Positions 11,075-25,239 of a stretch of DNA of 64,000 nt are shown one piece after another. Position 1 is the stretch's first letter. Each line of letters begins with the position of its first letter. The stretch is from NCBI GenBank assembly GCA_007449985.2, contig VIIQ02000031.1:248001-312000 (forward strand). Reading direction: 5' to 3'. The notes below the pieces were generated by a model. That model was not told the origin of the DNA. It did not search any database and saw nothing but the letters and a program-made list of their open reading frames with translations. A program made the position numbers and the translations under genes. Source of the stretch: Desmodesmus armatus (lineage: Eukaryota; Chlorophyta; Chlorophyceae; Sphaeropleales; Scenedesmaceae).

Positions 11075-14000
11075 CCCACACCCTTCCCTGCCCTTGGCTA
11101 TCCAGGCAATTTGACGTGTTGCCAGTAGCTAGGTCGTACCCACTACTCAGCCTGTGCCCTGCAGACGGCTGTTTGATGAACACACCCTTCCTTGACAACC
11201 CACAGCAGCAGCCAACAGGCTTTGACGCAGCGGACAGCAACACACCAATCACACCATGGCTTGCTGCAGAGGTGCAACATGTACACATGACACCCAAAAC
11301 CCTTCCCCCAGGACCCGTGACAGGCGCACAGGATGCGCGCACAACAGGCTGGCCTGGCATGTGTGCTGTTTGGGTGCAGCTGCCAGCAGCCAGCCAAGCA
11401 CTGACAGCGATGTGGCTTCACCGCACATTCTGTAATAGTACTCTGTAGAGCAGCGATCAGAAGCATCACGCCTAGCCGGTCCACACATGCCCCAGCATGC
11501 CCCACAAGCACGCAAACTGACTTGCAGTGGGCAGACTCTGCATGGCTGACAGCCGACAGCTTGAGGGCGGTTGCCAAGTACATGCATGCAAGTGACCTGC
11601 ATCACATGTACCACATGGCACAGCCATATTGTGCACACTGAAAGCAGGCAAACAAGAACAAAGTTAGGAGCACACTCACATACAATTCAGCCACTGCACA
11701 CCTGCGGTGCCACGCTGCAGCTACCTGGCGGTCAGCAGCAATGCACGGGGCTCGCATGCCACTAGCTGTAGAAGACATGCTGTGAACCCTGGAGTAGTGC
11801 TGTGCTCAAGTGCAGCTACACTGACCGCTTGCCACATCAGAAACCCGCACCAACATTGCTTGGGCCTGAAAGCGGTGGAGACAGGAGCGCAGTCCACACA
11901 ATGCTTGAAAGGCAAGGCTGCAACAGCGCTCCAGCACATGCCCTGGCGGGATGTGAAAAACCTGTGGACAACATGTGCCAACCATGTTGATGCACAACAT
12001 GCTGTGCCATGTTGGCACGGCAGCAAGTTGAAAGAGCTCGCTTGCTGAGCAATAGACACAGCAGACAGCATACGGTGCCAAACCAGAGCGGGATGCTGTG
12101 CACCCCCTCAACCTCACTTACTTGACAAATTCAAACAGCGCATAGCGCCATAACAGGGCTGCCAGCCCACTGGGCTGTGCATTGAACATCTGAACACTCA
12201 CTGCTTGGCTACCACGAGAAACCCAAGTGAGTGCACTCAACACCGTTTTCCTTGATTCCACTCCCTGGACGTCGCTGACGAATCCATGCCGACGCTGCTA
12301 GCTTCTACATGCAGGACACTAGCTGCACCGGCCAGATAGGCCAGCCCCCGAACACATGCCACAGGGGCATGCAGCAAAAAGGCCTGGGGGGGGGGGGGGT
12401 TATAACCTGGCCGGAAACACGTGTAATGATGATGGGGGGGGGGGGGGGTTATAGAGGGCGCAGTACCACTGGACACCTAGCCTAGACGGCTCCATGCTCT
12501 GCCTAGGCCAAGGAAAGCCAGTTTGTGCCCTTCTGACGTGAGGCCTACAACCTCTGCTGCAAAACCCTATCTTGCTGATCCTACAAACAACCCTACTGGT
12601 GAAACCACAAATGCCTGGTACAAAGCCACGCAGAGGCTCAAACCTTGCCTGACCAATGCACCGGGTTGCCGACAGATGCACCGGATGGTGCAAAAGACCT
12701 GGCAAGGTACAATGCCCTGCTGTCGGCAGGACCTCCGTGCCAGACAGCAGGCACAGCACGGCACAGCATGAGGCATCACACAAGAGCCCAGTGCCCCCTG
12801 AGGCACACTGCTGTCGGCAGGGCTAGTAATGTTGGCACAAAACGAGCCGCGACGGCCCAGCCAACGGCAATTCATCTATAACATTCACACAAGTACGCGC
12901 GCTGCATGCCAGGGTGTCCATGCGGCCTACCTATTGTCCGCCGAACATGCCTACTCTAGCCTTGCTCTGGCTACATGCTGTGTGCTGGGCAACCAGGGGA
13001 CTTGAGTACGAGAGGGCATGGGGCCTTGAGCCTGATAACTACCTGAAAGGTGGGAAACACCTTGCCACAGACCGAAAGAACACCAGGGTACCAATATGCT
13101 GGCAGGCTGAGCATGCCAGACCCTTGTGCTGCGTCTGGCAAGACAATCAGAGGGCAATGGGCCCCGGACATGGGAGTGTGTCTTTGCCAAAATCCACAGC
13201 ATGGGCGCTGCTGGGACTCCACACAACCAGAAAGCAGGCGCCCCACCCAGTACCAACAGCACTTGATCCTCAGCCATGCTGAGCAAATCCACCAACACAG
13301 TACGGTGCGGATGCAACTAGCTAACAGATGGCTGAGTATGTCACAGGAAATATCAACGGTCACAAAACAGGGAATCAGCGCGCGGCTACAGGACTGCTTC
13401 TGTACCGCACAGCGGTAGGGGCATACCAGTGCTTGCTGCACAGCGCCTGTGGTTTGAGCAACTATCTAAGCACAACAGCACCGCAAAGGCTGTCACAGGC
13501 AGGCATGCACCCTGTCCTCCAACTGCTGCAGCAGTTGGGGTGTGGGTGGTGGTCGCACGAGCAGCACTCGGACACTGCTGGCACCAAGAAGTGGATCACA
13601 AGGTGGGGACAGCGGGGAAGATCACAAGAGCACAGGGCCAACGAATGCTAACAACAACAACCAACCACGATAACAAAAAGACAGGCGCGCACACACAGTG
13701 CGAGGGCACCAGCCACCGCACCACCAGGCCCCCAGAGCGCTAGCCGCTCCCACGGCTGCAGCTACGGTGCTGCAACATTGTGGGCCCGGATGAGGCCGCA
13801 CACAACGGGCCTGGTGTGTTGTGCTGGATGCAAGCTTGGCAGTACAGGGGTAGCTCAGGGGGGGGGGGGGTGCAACGGCACCACTGCAAACGCGGCCCCC
13901 TCCCGCCCGCGTTTGAGAAAGTATACAGGACCCAGAGCTGCCTTCAAACCTACACAACAGTTGCAGTTGCAGCAGCTGCAGAAAGCATCAACATCAAACA

Positions 14001-14157
14001 AGAAAAAGGCAAACAACACATACACACATATGCCAACCACCAGGGCGACTGCCACAAGGGGCCCTTGGCGCTTTGATAAGGATTGCAGGCCAGGGCTTGC
14101 AACAGTCAGGCGGGTGCATGTCACTTGATGCAAGGGACCAACAAGCGCACACACTTA

Positions 14158-14190
14158 CCGCGCGCGCGCACACACACACACACACACACA
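14158..14190. repeat. (CG)n(CA)n dinucleotide microsatellite
   Basis: 'cgcgcgcgca' is followed by about 11 CA units. Confidence 0.9.
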
Positions 14191-15667
14191 GCGGCCAACC
14201 AAAAACACCACAAAGGAAACCACCATCTTGCGTGAGCAGGCATTGCTCACACGAAAAAAGCTGCTGAGAAGCATATGTCTGTCCTGCTCCAGGCACACTG
14301 ACACGAAAAACACACCGCCAGTTGTGCGCAAGCATCCAATGCCACCAAGCCCAACACGCACACCTTCCATAGCTACACACCATGCCAGCACTGCAGTAGC
14401 AGCCTGTCTGGGTCCAGGTTGGGCCCGCAGCTCTTGACAAACCACCCGTACGGGCACGCATGCCCAAAAGCAGCACACAGCAAACAGCAACCGCCTGCTG
14501 CGCCCATGCACCAACACTGAAATGGTTGCCCCTTGCACAGGCAGTGCACACAGCAGCAACACACAAGTCGCAAGGCATTTCGCAGCCACAGCAACCATGT
14601 TTTTGACCTCACCTGTACATGGGCAAAAGGGGAGACGCCTTTCTCAAACAGCAGACCTGCCTAACCCCACGCCAGACTATCCACATGCAACAGTCCCTGC
14701 GTTCAAGGATCACACACCATTTTGGTGGATTGTTGATTCAGAACAACTGCGGCATGCACGGGCTGCAGGCCACTGGCCTGTGACTGCACCTTGCCCAGTC
14801 ATATCTGCATGCTACTGTCCGAGACACCATATTGAACAAAAGCCAAACAAAATAACATGCAGGGATCACTGAGAGCTTGCAGCCATGTTGGCACTGCGTG
14901 TGCGAACTATGTGCTGGCCAGCGCAGGGTCGCCATAGATGCAACCGAACTGCACCCGTCCAAAGCATGGCATAGCCAACGCCACACACACAAACACGCAA
15001 ACCGTGCGGGCCACAAAACACAAAACATCCGCCCTAAGAACAAATAACTTTCACCAGCCTTGCGCAGGACCTCCTGCGCACTTCCAGAACAGCTGCAGCA
15101 CCCTTGCTGGGCTGCAACCACCACCACTGAATTGAGTTGCCTGGCTTTCCAAGCAGCCCTGCAGGATACTCATACTGTGTTTTTCCTAACACACATATGC
15201 CAGGACGCACACGCAGCAAGCCGAACATGCATGCAACCAGCTGACTTGACTGCAAGGCAGCATCAAACCACTCCTGATGTGCGCGCAGGCCCGCGCCTGA
15301 CCGCTGTATTGACCCACTGCCCAGCACACACCCTGCATCCTGCGCTAATACACCACACCCATGCCCAGCCCTCTTGCTGTCTGTACAAAGCAGTGCCTAA
15401 ACTCCCCGCGATGTGCAGCAGCACCGCCTGCCCGAACACTCGCAGCCTGCTGTCCTGCAGAGCCAGGAAGCGCTCTGCCGAAAGCCTCTGCACAACACTG
15501 GCCCGTCTCAGGGCCACAACACCGAGCAAAACCATGAGGAATCTGTATCCGTCCGCAGTGACTGCATGCCCAGGCCATATGCCTGGCTGTCCTGCAAGGC
15601 GGCAGCTACAGCACGCCCCCTATCTGGTGACCCTAACTCCACCAGCTGTCAAGCTCCACCATCAAGC

Positions 15668-17707
15668 TCAGACAAAATGGTGTGGCTGCAGCAGACCCAC
15701 ATAGCTCTGCTCAGGGCTGCAATACTTCTCACGCACGCAGGGCGGCTGCGCAGCGCTGCCTGCCCATGTGTGCATGTGGTGCAGCTCCTGCATGCACTCG
15801 TCCAATTCAGTGCCTGCAGCACTACTAATGGCCGTGCACAGGTTGCTGTACGCCGCACGGCTGCTGGGATCACACTTGCTAGACAGCATGTCGGCTGCGA
15901 GCTGCAGCGCAGATGCTGCGACAACAGAGGGCCTGAAGCGCAGGGTGTCTGGAGTTAGCAGCGCGAGCTCTAGCAGATACTCAGCCAAGTGGACCAGCAC
16001 AGCCTCGGTAGGGCACAGGGGGTGGCAGGGGCCGCGCGGGCTGCTGCTGCCCGTCTCCATCTGCGCGTGGCTCAGGTACTGGTGCAGGAAGTGCAGGGAG
16101 GTTGGCACCGCCAGCTCGAAGCTCAGGGTTGTCAGCAGGATGGCTTCCATTTGGATGAGGTCTTCGGGCTGTAGGAGTTGTCTGTGATCTCCACAAAGGA
16201 CTGCATGGGCAGAGGAAGGTATGAGGGAAAGACAGGGGCAGCAGCAGACCAAGGACAAGAGTGAGCGTTTGTTGCGAAGCATGGTCTGCGTGGTGAGGAC
16301 AGTGTGCCAGACAGCTGATATACATGCTGTGACGGTGAGATTCAACAACAGTGACCTCTGATTTGCACAAACTACAGCTCTGCACACAAGTGGTGCAGCT
16401 GGCAAGATCATGTTTCTGACAGGGAAAGAACACATGCCTATGCCTGCGCGTAGATAGATCAATGTCAACCCCTGCGCATAGACAGATCACTGTAATTTTC
16501 TCTGGGTTGACAGACGCGTCACCCATATCTCCATGATAGACACGCCACCCGTCTTGCACGACAGCGCAGCCCGTACCTGCAGGGCGGGAGGCATCACCTC
16601 CTCGTACTTGGCTGCCACCCACAGGCAGGTGATGCCCAGCAGTTGCAGCTGGCAGCACAGCACGGGCTTGACAGACATGAAGCGGTCCAGCAGTGCCACC
16701 CCCAGGAACAGGGTCTCCTGGCCGAGCTGGAACTCATCAACCACCTCCACCAGCCAGTCTACCAGCATCAGGCGCTTGTGGGCGTCCACCTCCTGCTGCC
16801 GCGTGTTGAGGTAGCTGGCATCGGCTTGGACGCGGGTCTGCGGTGCGGGCGCATGATGCAGGGCAGAGCAGAGTGAGAGGAATGATGTGTGGACATGTGC
16901 GGGAGGACACATGGGTGGGTGGGGCGCGGGGGGTACATGGGGGATGTGATCTGCTGCCAACAGAAAGCATGTCAGAGTATTGCTGCTGCTCTGTATAAGT
17001 GAAAGAAACCACGCTGACGCAAAGGCAGAGGGCAAGTGTGCACCAGGCCCACTGCTGCCCACTACTGGTGGTGTCCGCTGTTTTGACCAACAAACCTTGT
17101 GCACCAGTGTGTGCTGCTTGGGTGCTGCCGCCATCCAAACTCAGCACCTACGACCCCCGCAGACTTGCTCACCTCCTTGCACATGCAGCTGCTGAGAAAC
17201 TCCAGGTCCACATCGGTGAACAGATAGAACGCCTTCTCAATACTGCATTGCTGCAAACCTGCAGCCCGGACCCACCAGCAGACGATTCAGAAGGCTTTCG
17301 ACAAACACGATGTATCAACTTGTCAATTGCGACGCCGGCCGGGCGATTGATTCGGCACAAAAAGATATTAGATCACGCACCTGCTGGTGAGAGCCGTTCT
17401 AGGCCCAGGGGCACACTCTCAAGCTGATCGCGCTGCAGAAGGTCATCATCATCCTGCAAAGATGAAACGCAACGGCCAGGCCCGCTCAGCGCAAGGAAGA
17501 ACAAGAAAGGGTGCGCGCGATGATGCAGTTCAAGCTCTTGCCCACCTGCTCGCTCTGCGACCACGTCATGGCATCCAACATGCTGACGTGCTTCTGCTGT
17601 TGCCCCAGGCCTTCAAAGAAGGCCAGCTGAGCCGCACGCTGCTCGAACTGTCCGATTGCGATTTCACCGAACACCGTGCTGCTTGAGGGGAGGACGCAGC
17701 AGGCCAT
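15668..17707 (-). CDS. Mitotic-type (A/B) cyclin, five exons, one apparent frameshift
   Basis: Proposed complement(join(15668..16200,16577..16837,17173..17258,17381..17453,17546..17707)); all junctions are GT-AG and in phase (0,1,0,0). The ATG at 17707 gives MACCVLPSSSTVFGEIAIGQ. Exon 4 carries the cyclin box core (LVDWLVEVVDEFQLGQETL, LLDRFMS, LQLLGITCLWVAAKYEE). The last exon continues with FVEITDNSY, the second cyclin fold (RFRPSVVAASALQLA) and VREKY near the C-terminus. Such cyclins bind and activate CDKs for mitotic entry and are degraded after ubiquitination by the APC/C. The normal reading SFVEITDNSYSP to EDLIQME needs one extra base in the CCC run at 16166-16168, so either the copy is frameshifted or the assembly has lost a base. 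With that base the product would be about 371 residues. The A versus B subtype is not decided, and no destruction box was recognised in the short N-terminus. Confidence 0.9.
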
Positions 17708-20238
17708 GATCTCGGTACTACTTCTTCGGATGTGGTAGAGAAGCGTTTTGGCTGCTCAGCAGCTCAGCAACGATAAGAAATCCAGCGCAGCGCCCCAAAC
17801 GATATCACGAAACGTAAATACTGTGTCTTGCGCAGCTGCTGGCACCCAACGCACCCACATATGGTTGGACAGAAGGTCAAAGCATTCTCTGAGCACAGCC
17901 GGCAGGCGGGTTCAACCCCAGCGATTTGTACTGCGTTTGACTTGACAACAGCAACACAGAGGTGACACATGTTCATGAATTGGATTAGTGCGCGGTGTCA
18001 GCAGGTTGATCATTTGATTTGGTAAAATAAGCCACCAATGAGCAAAACAGCTACCCCCTGAGCAACCTCTTTGGAGGGCATGCAGTGTGTTTGTTGACTT
18101 CTCCAGCGTTGTTGTGTTGAGCAACATGTGCTGGGGCCTCCAAGCCGCGCCATCACGTGCCTATTGCTGATAACGACTTTTGGTTCAACATTGCCTCCAG
18201 TGCGTGCTGAAGTGTGTCTTGCAGCTGCGGCAGCAGCGGCAGCAGCAGTCCTGCCGTTTGACTGCTGCCAACTTTGTTACTCAACGACTAGCAGCAACCC
18301 CTCAAAGCCTGGAACTCAAGCATTTGGTTGTGTACATGAAAACGAACCTGTAACATCTACCCTTGGCTGTTCTCATGGCATGGCCAAAGTATTTGGGCTT
18401 TGAGTCAAATTTGAATGCATGAGCGGCACCACTAGTGACCAACCAGTTTTTGTTCGGATGTCTACAGAATTGATATATCCTTACGTAATCATGCTTAAAG
18501 ACTGGCACTATCCCTGGTTTTTCTCCTGTTCCCTGCTGAATGCTGCCAGGGTGGTTGCCAACAAAGAAAAATATGCAGTAGCATCCTGAGTGTTGCACAC
18601 CCTACAACCATAAAGCAACCGGTGGTCTCTCTGGTTGCATGGCGGTATTCAAAGTGCGTGTGCCCGTCAGCGCTGACTGTACACTGACTCACTTGCAGCC
18701 CATAACAACGGTCTGTGCCACACACCTGGTCTTCCATGGAACACTGTTCGTGTGACACGACTGTGACAGTCACAAGCACCATGCTTGATTTTAAAGGGTC
18801 TACACCCGTGTTCGAATTCAAAAGGGGTAGAATGACTTCCAACCTGTATCGAGCTGTACCTACTAGCTACTACTATGGGACCATCCCCAGCCAGTGGCTG
18901 TTGTAGCTGTCTCAAAAGTGTTTCAGCCGAGCCAGTTCCTCTCTGTATACAGATCTGTCTCTAGAGACATGCCATGCCGTAGCATACACTGACCCACGCC
19001 ATGCCACACGCCCTGTCACAAGTTGCAATGACCGTGCAGTGCAACACATGAAGATAGACAGGGCTACACCTACAACACAGCGTTGTGTGTTCTTGCAGCA
19101 TGCAGGCTAACCGCCCCTTGCTCTTCTAATATATGTGTTGCGCCCTGGCATGTGGGCAGCTGGTAACAATGGCCATCTCCACAGCATCAGCAGGCCCTGC
19201 TGACCTGGCTCATGCTACCACAAGCTGAGCCTCTGCGAGTATGCAGGCAGTGGCAGCAGTTCGTTTGTACAACAATAGCACGTGTTGTCTCTCAAGGCCG
19301 CTTGTGTACCCGCCCCAACGGATGCTGTTGGTGCGCTGCGCGACACTCGAGTGAGTACCCCCTGAAGTGTTGTGACCTTATGGACTCCCGGCATCTGCGT
19401 GTTGCTGCTGTTCTAGAGTGGCAGATTCGAGAAGGTATTTGTGAAGGCCTCCAGTGAGAATCTCTATGCAAACCTTGCACAACCCCTTGTACCTCTTGGG
19501 TGATCATGATCACCAGCAGGGGCAGGCCCTTGACTTGACTTGCAAAGGAAGACAATGTAATCAGCAAAGGGGCTGCTTAGTATTGAGGCCCAAATATCTG
19601 CCGTTTGTTTTGTATGCGTTCAAAAAACACGCATTGTACGCGTTCAGCAGCCAAGCGATGACGATCCTGCGTTGGGAGGGTACAGGCTGTAGCTGGGAAT
19701 TACTCACGTAAAAGTTTTGCGGGCGCAAGAAAGAACCATGGAAGATGTGTTTTGAGGGCTTTGGAAGAAACCCACGATTGCACAAGCGGTGGTCCCAAAC
19801 TTTGACTCGCGGTACACTTTGACTCGTTGACCGTATGGTCAGGCTGGCTAGCGTGTTCTTGCTATATCAAAAGAACATTTTGAACATCGTTTGAAGCAAA
19901 GCCTGCAGCTTTGAATGTGTACATGGCGACAGCAAGGACTACTGATGGATCAGGATGACAGGATCAGCCTGTGCGCTGTTGCGAGTCATTGTGCAAACAC
20001 ACTATGGGCATGTATGGTTCACAAACTGCACAGTGTGTGCCAGCAGGCAAATCCATACCCTTTCCTGCCTTCTGCTTGTTTTACACCTCTCTTGTTACAG
20101 ACATAGTATAAAATCCGCATTGAACAGAACCATTTGAACCCGTTCAGGCCATCACTGCCATGCAGCAAAAGCTGAACACTATCCCTGTGTGTACAAGTAC
20201 ATTGGGACGGGCTCATTGCACCAAATGGCACAGGGCAA
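17708..20238. other. Intergenic: cyclin 5' flank and APC2 3' flank
   Basis: About 2.5 kb with no supported gene. The part next to 17707 must hold the cyclin promoter and the part next to 20238 the APC2 3' end. Composition is more AT-rich than in the neighbouring genes. I saw no clear regulatory element. Confidence 0.5.
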
Positions 20239-23200
20239 TCACGCCGCCGGCCCCTTGTGCTTGCTGTATATGCCGTTGGCCACCTCCAGCTTCTGCTGCT
20301 CCACCAGCAGCTGCAGGAAGCTGCCCAGCTGCTCCTGGCTGCGCCCCTCATACTTAGGCTCCCCCACCACAAACACACGCAGCATGTTGTGCAGCCGCTC
20401 GCACGGCAGTGCCCCAAAGTTAGTGAGCATGCCCATGATGTAGTTCTCAAAGGGCCCCATCTCAGCTACCAGCCGGTCCTCGGCTGAGGCTGAGGCACCA
20501 GCAGCCTCCTTCCAGCTGTAGTCACTGACCTCACGGCTGCCTGCACAGCACAGCACAGCACAGCACAGCACAGCACAGCACAGCACAAGATGGTGTGAAA
20601 GGAAGGTAGGAATCTGTGACCTCACGGCTGCCTGCACAGCACAGCACAGCAAGCAAGAGTTGTTTGAAGACGCACAGTCAGTATCAGTAATACAGTACAG
20701 TACTTGATCCGTGTCCTCACAGCCTGCACAGCAGCACAGCACAGCACAGCAGCACAGGAAGCACAGGAAGGTGTACAGCAGGAATATCTCAAGTTTCATA
20801 CACCATGCCACACCGAGTGGCGGACCGCATGCACCTTGCACGCCTTCCCACACTGCACAACCCGTCCCCCAAAAGCAGACCCCCTCGACAGCGTCGCGCA
20901 TGGCAGGCGCAGCCCCCCCCCCCCCCGAGGCTCCCGTCATCTCCCAGCCCACACACACAAACACACCCCTCACCACACCCTGAACCCACACCACTTCCTC
21001 CCTCCGCCATCCTGGCCTCTGCCCCCTGCCCCACACGCCCAACATATCGTTGTCGTCGGACTGTGTTGGTTTGCCTCATGCATTGCTTGCATGTGACTTG
21101 CATGTTCATAGCATGCTAGCTACACATGTATTCCTTGTGCTTGAACCTACCTATCCGGCTGGGATCCAGCTTCGTAGCGCGTGAGTACACCACTTCCCCC
21201 TTGGCCCCCCGCCTCTCCAGCAGCACCCCAGCAGACACCCAGAAGATGGCCTTGCGCCGCACCACAGGCACCGGCACACCCAACGCTGCCGACAGCTGAG
21301 AAGCCGTCTTGCTGACAGCCCCTGACGGCTGCTGCTGCTGCTGCTGGGGAGAGGATACTGCATTGACCGCCCCCTGCCCTGTAGCCCCTCCTGCATCCAC
21401 TTCCATCCTGCCTGCTGCTGCTGATGCTGCTGGTGCAGTCGCCCCGCCACTGCTGCCCACATTGCCCAGGTTGCTGCTGCTGCTGCTGGTGCCGTCTGCG
21501 TCGGCAAACTGTATGAGCAGTGCCGCGTGTACAGGTGTGACCTTGAAGTCCAAGGGCCCGCTGTCACCCACAGTGAGGGAGAGCTCCACTAGGCCCAGGG
21601 TGGGCCGCCAGTGCAGCTTACGGGGTGCCTTCAGGTGCCTGAAGCGCTCAGCATACACCTGCGCAGAAGCGGGTGTAGAAAATCAGGCAGCACAGAGAGA
21701 CCTCAACTGTGAATTTGTCTACAAGGGAGCTACGAGCAGGGTGGGCCGCCTGTGCAGCTTGCGGGGCGCCTTGAGGTGCCTGAAGCGCTCAGCATACACC
21801 TGCACGGAAGCGGGTGTAGTGAAGCAGGCGGCACAGAGAGAGCCTTGATGTGGACTTTGTGTCTATAGTGAGAAGCAGAGGAAAGCAGAGCGCATGTGCT
21901 GTGTGTTCGTGCGCGTACTTGCATGCCTGGCCCCATCCACCAAGCACTGCAGCTGCCTGTATGGTAGAACGCAGCCTGTTCAAACCTGTGTGAAATCATT
22001 TGCGCAACCTGTCTGTGCCATTATCCTGAAATCAACAAGTAGCGCATGATGCAGACTGGCACTACAAGCATGTCTCCTGCAGAAGCCAGATTGGGACCCC
22101 ACTAGTGTAACCCCCAGCACTGTTTGTCACCATGTTACGCTGTGCTGGGGTTGTTCAACACATGAGTTGTGTCGAGCTGCATCGAGTCACTGACAGCAGC
22201 TCATTGGCGCAATCCAGTCTCCTGGATCATGTGTGTTGAACAACCCCATAACCCCCAACGCTGTTTGTCATCACCTGTCATCATCCCCATAACCATCTCA
22301 ATTCACCTCCAGTGCTGTGTTGAGCTCGGGCGGCAGCCTCAGCTCATGTTCAGGCAGCTCCGGCCAGACTGGCACTACAAGCATGTCTCCTGCCAAAGCC
22401 AGCTCATGACCCCAAATCACTACGTTACATAGTGTTACGTCCCCAACTGACGTCGCAACTCTCAACTCACCTCCAGTGCTGTGTTGAGCTCAGGGGGCAG
22501 CCTCAGTTCGTGTTCAGGCAACTCCGGCCAGAAAAGGTAGGAGCACACAGTGGCATGGCAGCGGGACAGAGCCGCATCCACATCCGCGGGCAGTGGCTGC
22601 GCAGGACGCAGTGCACTGCCAGCAGCACAGCACAGCACACCACAGCATAGCACAGCATAGGAAGCAAGCACGCGTCAGTAAAGCCCAAACTGGTCAAAAA
22701 CGTCACAGTTTATGACTTTGCTGTAAGTAATGTTAACTGCTGTACAGTGTGCAAGACGATTGTGGATGCAGGCTGGCAAGGGCATCCCACGCTGTACCGT
22801 CATGACCTCTGCTGCTTCCAGACAAGCCCTGTCAGCATATTGAAACTTCTTGTGGAACCATGTGCAGGGCGGGGCAACCTTGCACGTACCGTATGTTGGT
22901 GTCGAGGCGCTTGCTGTCTGCCATGTCTTTCAGCAGAACCTCACAGGCATGCAGCCCAGCATCGCCAAACCTGCGCTTACGTAAATGTGGTAACAGCGGG
23001 TTGGTGGCAAGGGAAGGGAAGGATGGGGCAGGAGTTTGGTGGGCAGCCAGCTGAGCGGGCGCAATGGGATGCTACAGTGCAGACCACCCCCAGCATCAAC
23101 AAAGCCAAGCATGGCAAGACAGGTTGGCTCAGGAGTTGACATGTAACCAGCCCAGCTGGTGGGGTGGGATGGTACAGCGCACACTACTGGCACAAGCCGT

Positions 23201-25199
23201 CAGCTATGTAACCCAACAACCCAAACGAACAGACAGTCAGGCTGGCTCACCTGATCTTGAGCAGCTCCAGTGTTCGTATCTCCCTCACACAGTCGTACTC
23301 CTCCTTAGCCAGCAGCCTGTCTGCCAGCATGCGGCGGTACTCCTCCATGAACAGCAGCGGACCACCGTAGATCCCTGACAGCACAGCACAGCACAGCATG
23401 GCGCGGCATGACTGAGCTTGGGACTTGATAGTGCACAGGAAGTTGAGATGCAGGTGTGTGAAATTGAACCTTCTCGTCACTTTGTCAGAGCTACAATTAG
23501 CCCAGAACAGTGAGCACACTGCAGGTTGCAGCAGCCAGCAGTGGGCCCAACAACTGGTGCCGAAGACTCCTAGAGCCCTGATGCGTAATGACAAAACCAA
23601 CACAGGAGCACACCAGCACCATGTGCGGCATTGTAGCACTACGATGTACCTGCATGATTGCCACCCAATCAGCCAGCAAGACCATCACGTTAGTGTTTGT
23701 TCCTTCTCACCTATCAGCATCGACACCACATCTCCATCCGCTCGCGCCGCCAAGCTACTGCCAGACAGCGCAGCAGACGCAGGCACAGCCGCACTGATGG
23801 GCAAACCCAGGAGGGTAGTGCCCTGCGGCCCAGCAGCCGCCCCTGCACCCCCTGCTGCTGCTGGGGCACCCTCCGCCCCTGGTGCTGCTGCTGCTGCTGT
23901 GGGCCCTGCCTCCAAAGACTCTAACAGCCTCAGAGCAGCATCATCACCCTCCACCTCCCCTACATACCAATTGAAGCTCGCATGCGCCGCAGCCGCCGCA
24001 GCCGCCGCCGCGCCGCTGCTCACGCTGCCGCCGCCAGCCGTCGCAGCCGCCACAGCCGCCGCCAGGCCGTAGCCGCCGGCGGCTGCGGCGGCTGCACCGC
24101 CAGCCGCCGCAAACGCTGCAGAGGCTCCTGTGAAGGAGCCGCCTTGCCCGGCTGCTGCTTGCGAGGCCTGCTGCTGCTGCTGCTGCTGCAGCTCCTCGAG
24201 GAGGCTGCCTCCCAGCCCCACACCTGCTGCTGCTCCTGGGTCATTGGGGTCTTCTGTCAGCATGCTGACGATGCAGCGAATGGTGTCAGGGCGGCTGCGC
24301 AGGTAGGCCCTAATCGGCTCACTCACAAGCTCCAGCAGCAACCCTGCAGATACACATATGGACATGACTCACACAATACACCATGCGTGTACACACATGC
24401 ATGGTTGCTGAGGCAGTGCGAGACATGAATTTACTCAAGCTTTAAAGTTCCTTGCAGCAAAAGCGATGGCCAGCAACACAAAAGTGGGTGGCATGCATTG
24501 ACGATGACCAAGCGCACTGACAGCCATTGCCTAGCCCACAATCGGCACTCTACCAGCACTCTCCGCTCTTGCCACTCCTCCCACGCTTGTCCCGTCCCTC
24601 CTGTCCTTCTTCCCCCCTCTCCCCGCCCAGCATCACTCACCGCTCTTGTCCACCTGCTGCATCGCCCGTATCGTGCTGACATACGTATGTATAATATCCC
24701 CCGTTGCCGCCCCCGCGTGCAGCACCCGCTGCTGCAGTGCGGCTTTGAAGGAGGCAGCAACGTGCCCCAGGGTGTGCATGCATTGACGATGACCAAGCGC
24801 ACTTGGCCATATTGTGCATGCCCCTGTCTTCCGTCCCCTCCCCTGCCCCTCCACACCCACCGGTCCCCGCAACACTCACCGCTCTTGTCCACTTGCTGCA
24901 TTGCCCGTATCGTGCTGACATATGTATGGATGATGTCCCCGGTCGCCGCCCCCGCATGCAGCAGCCGCTGCTGCAGTGCGGCCTTGAACGAGGCAGCAAA
25001 ATGCCCCGCCAGGCTGGTGTGCTGCAGGCAGGCTGCTAGGTCTTCAAGGGCGGGGGCACTGTCTGGATAGTCGATGACTATGTCAAACATGTCACTGCTG
25101 CGGAGAGCCCCTAGGGTCTCTAACATGAGGTATGTCAGCCGCAGCTTCCACTCCTGAAAACATGGGCGCGGGGTGAGATGCGGCAGCGGCAGCGGCAGC

Positions 25200-25239
<40 letters not shown>

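Larger units (their letters stand above)
9451..15667. other. About 6.2 kb without a confident gene
   Basis: The upstream flank of the LWGW-repeat gene comes first, followed by long GT/CA-biased DNA. Short frames exist on both strands, but I cannot connect them with consistent splice phases. A (CG)n(CA)n microsatellite lies at about 14158-14190, and G or C runs lie at 12387-12400, 12434-12448 and 13859-13870. One fragment, 10664-11074 on the minus strand, has protein-like composition (separate entry). Confidence 0.5.

Noticed and set aside
14155..14598. Minus-strand frame starting with a signal-peptide-like MVAVAAKCLATCVLLLCALP
   Set aside because: Composition afterwards is that of random T/G-rich DNA, with several competing frames and no conserved motif. 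It is not kept as a gene.
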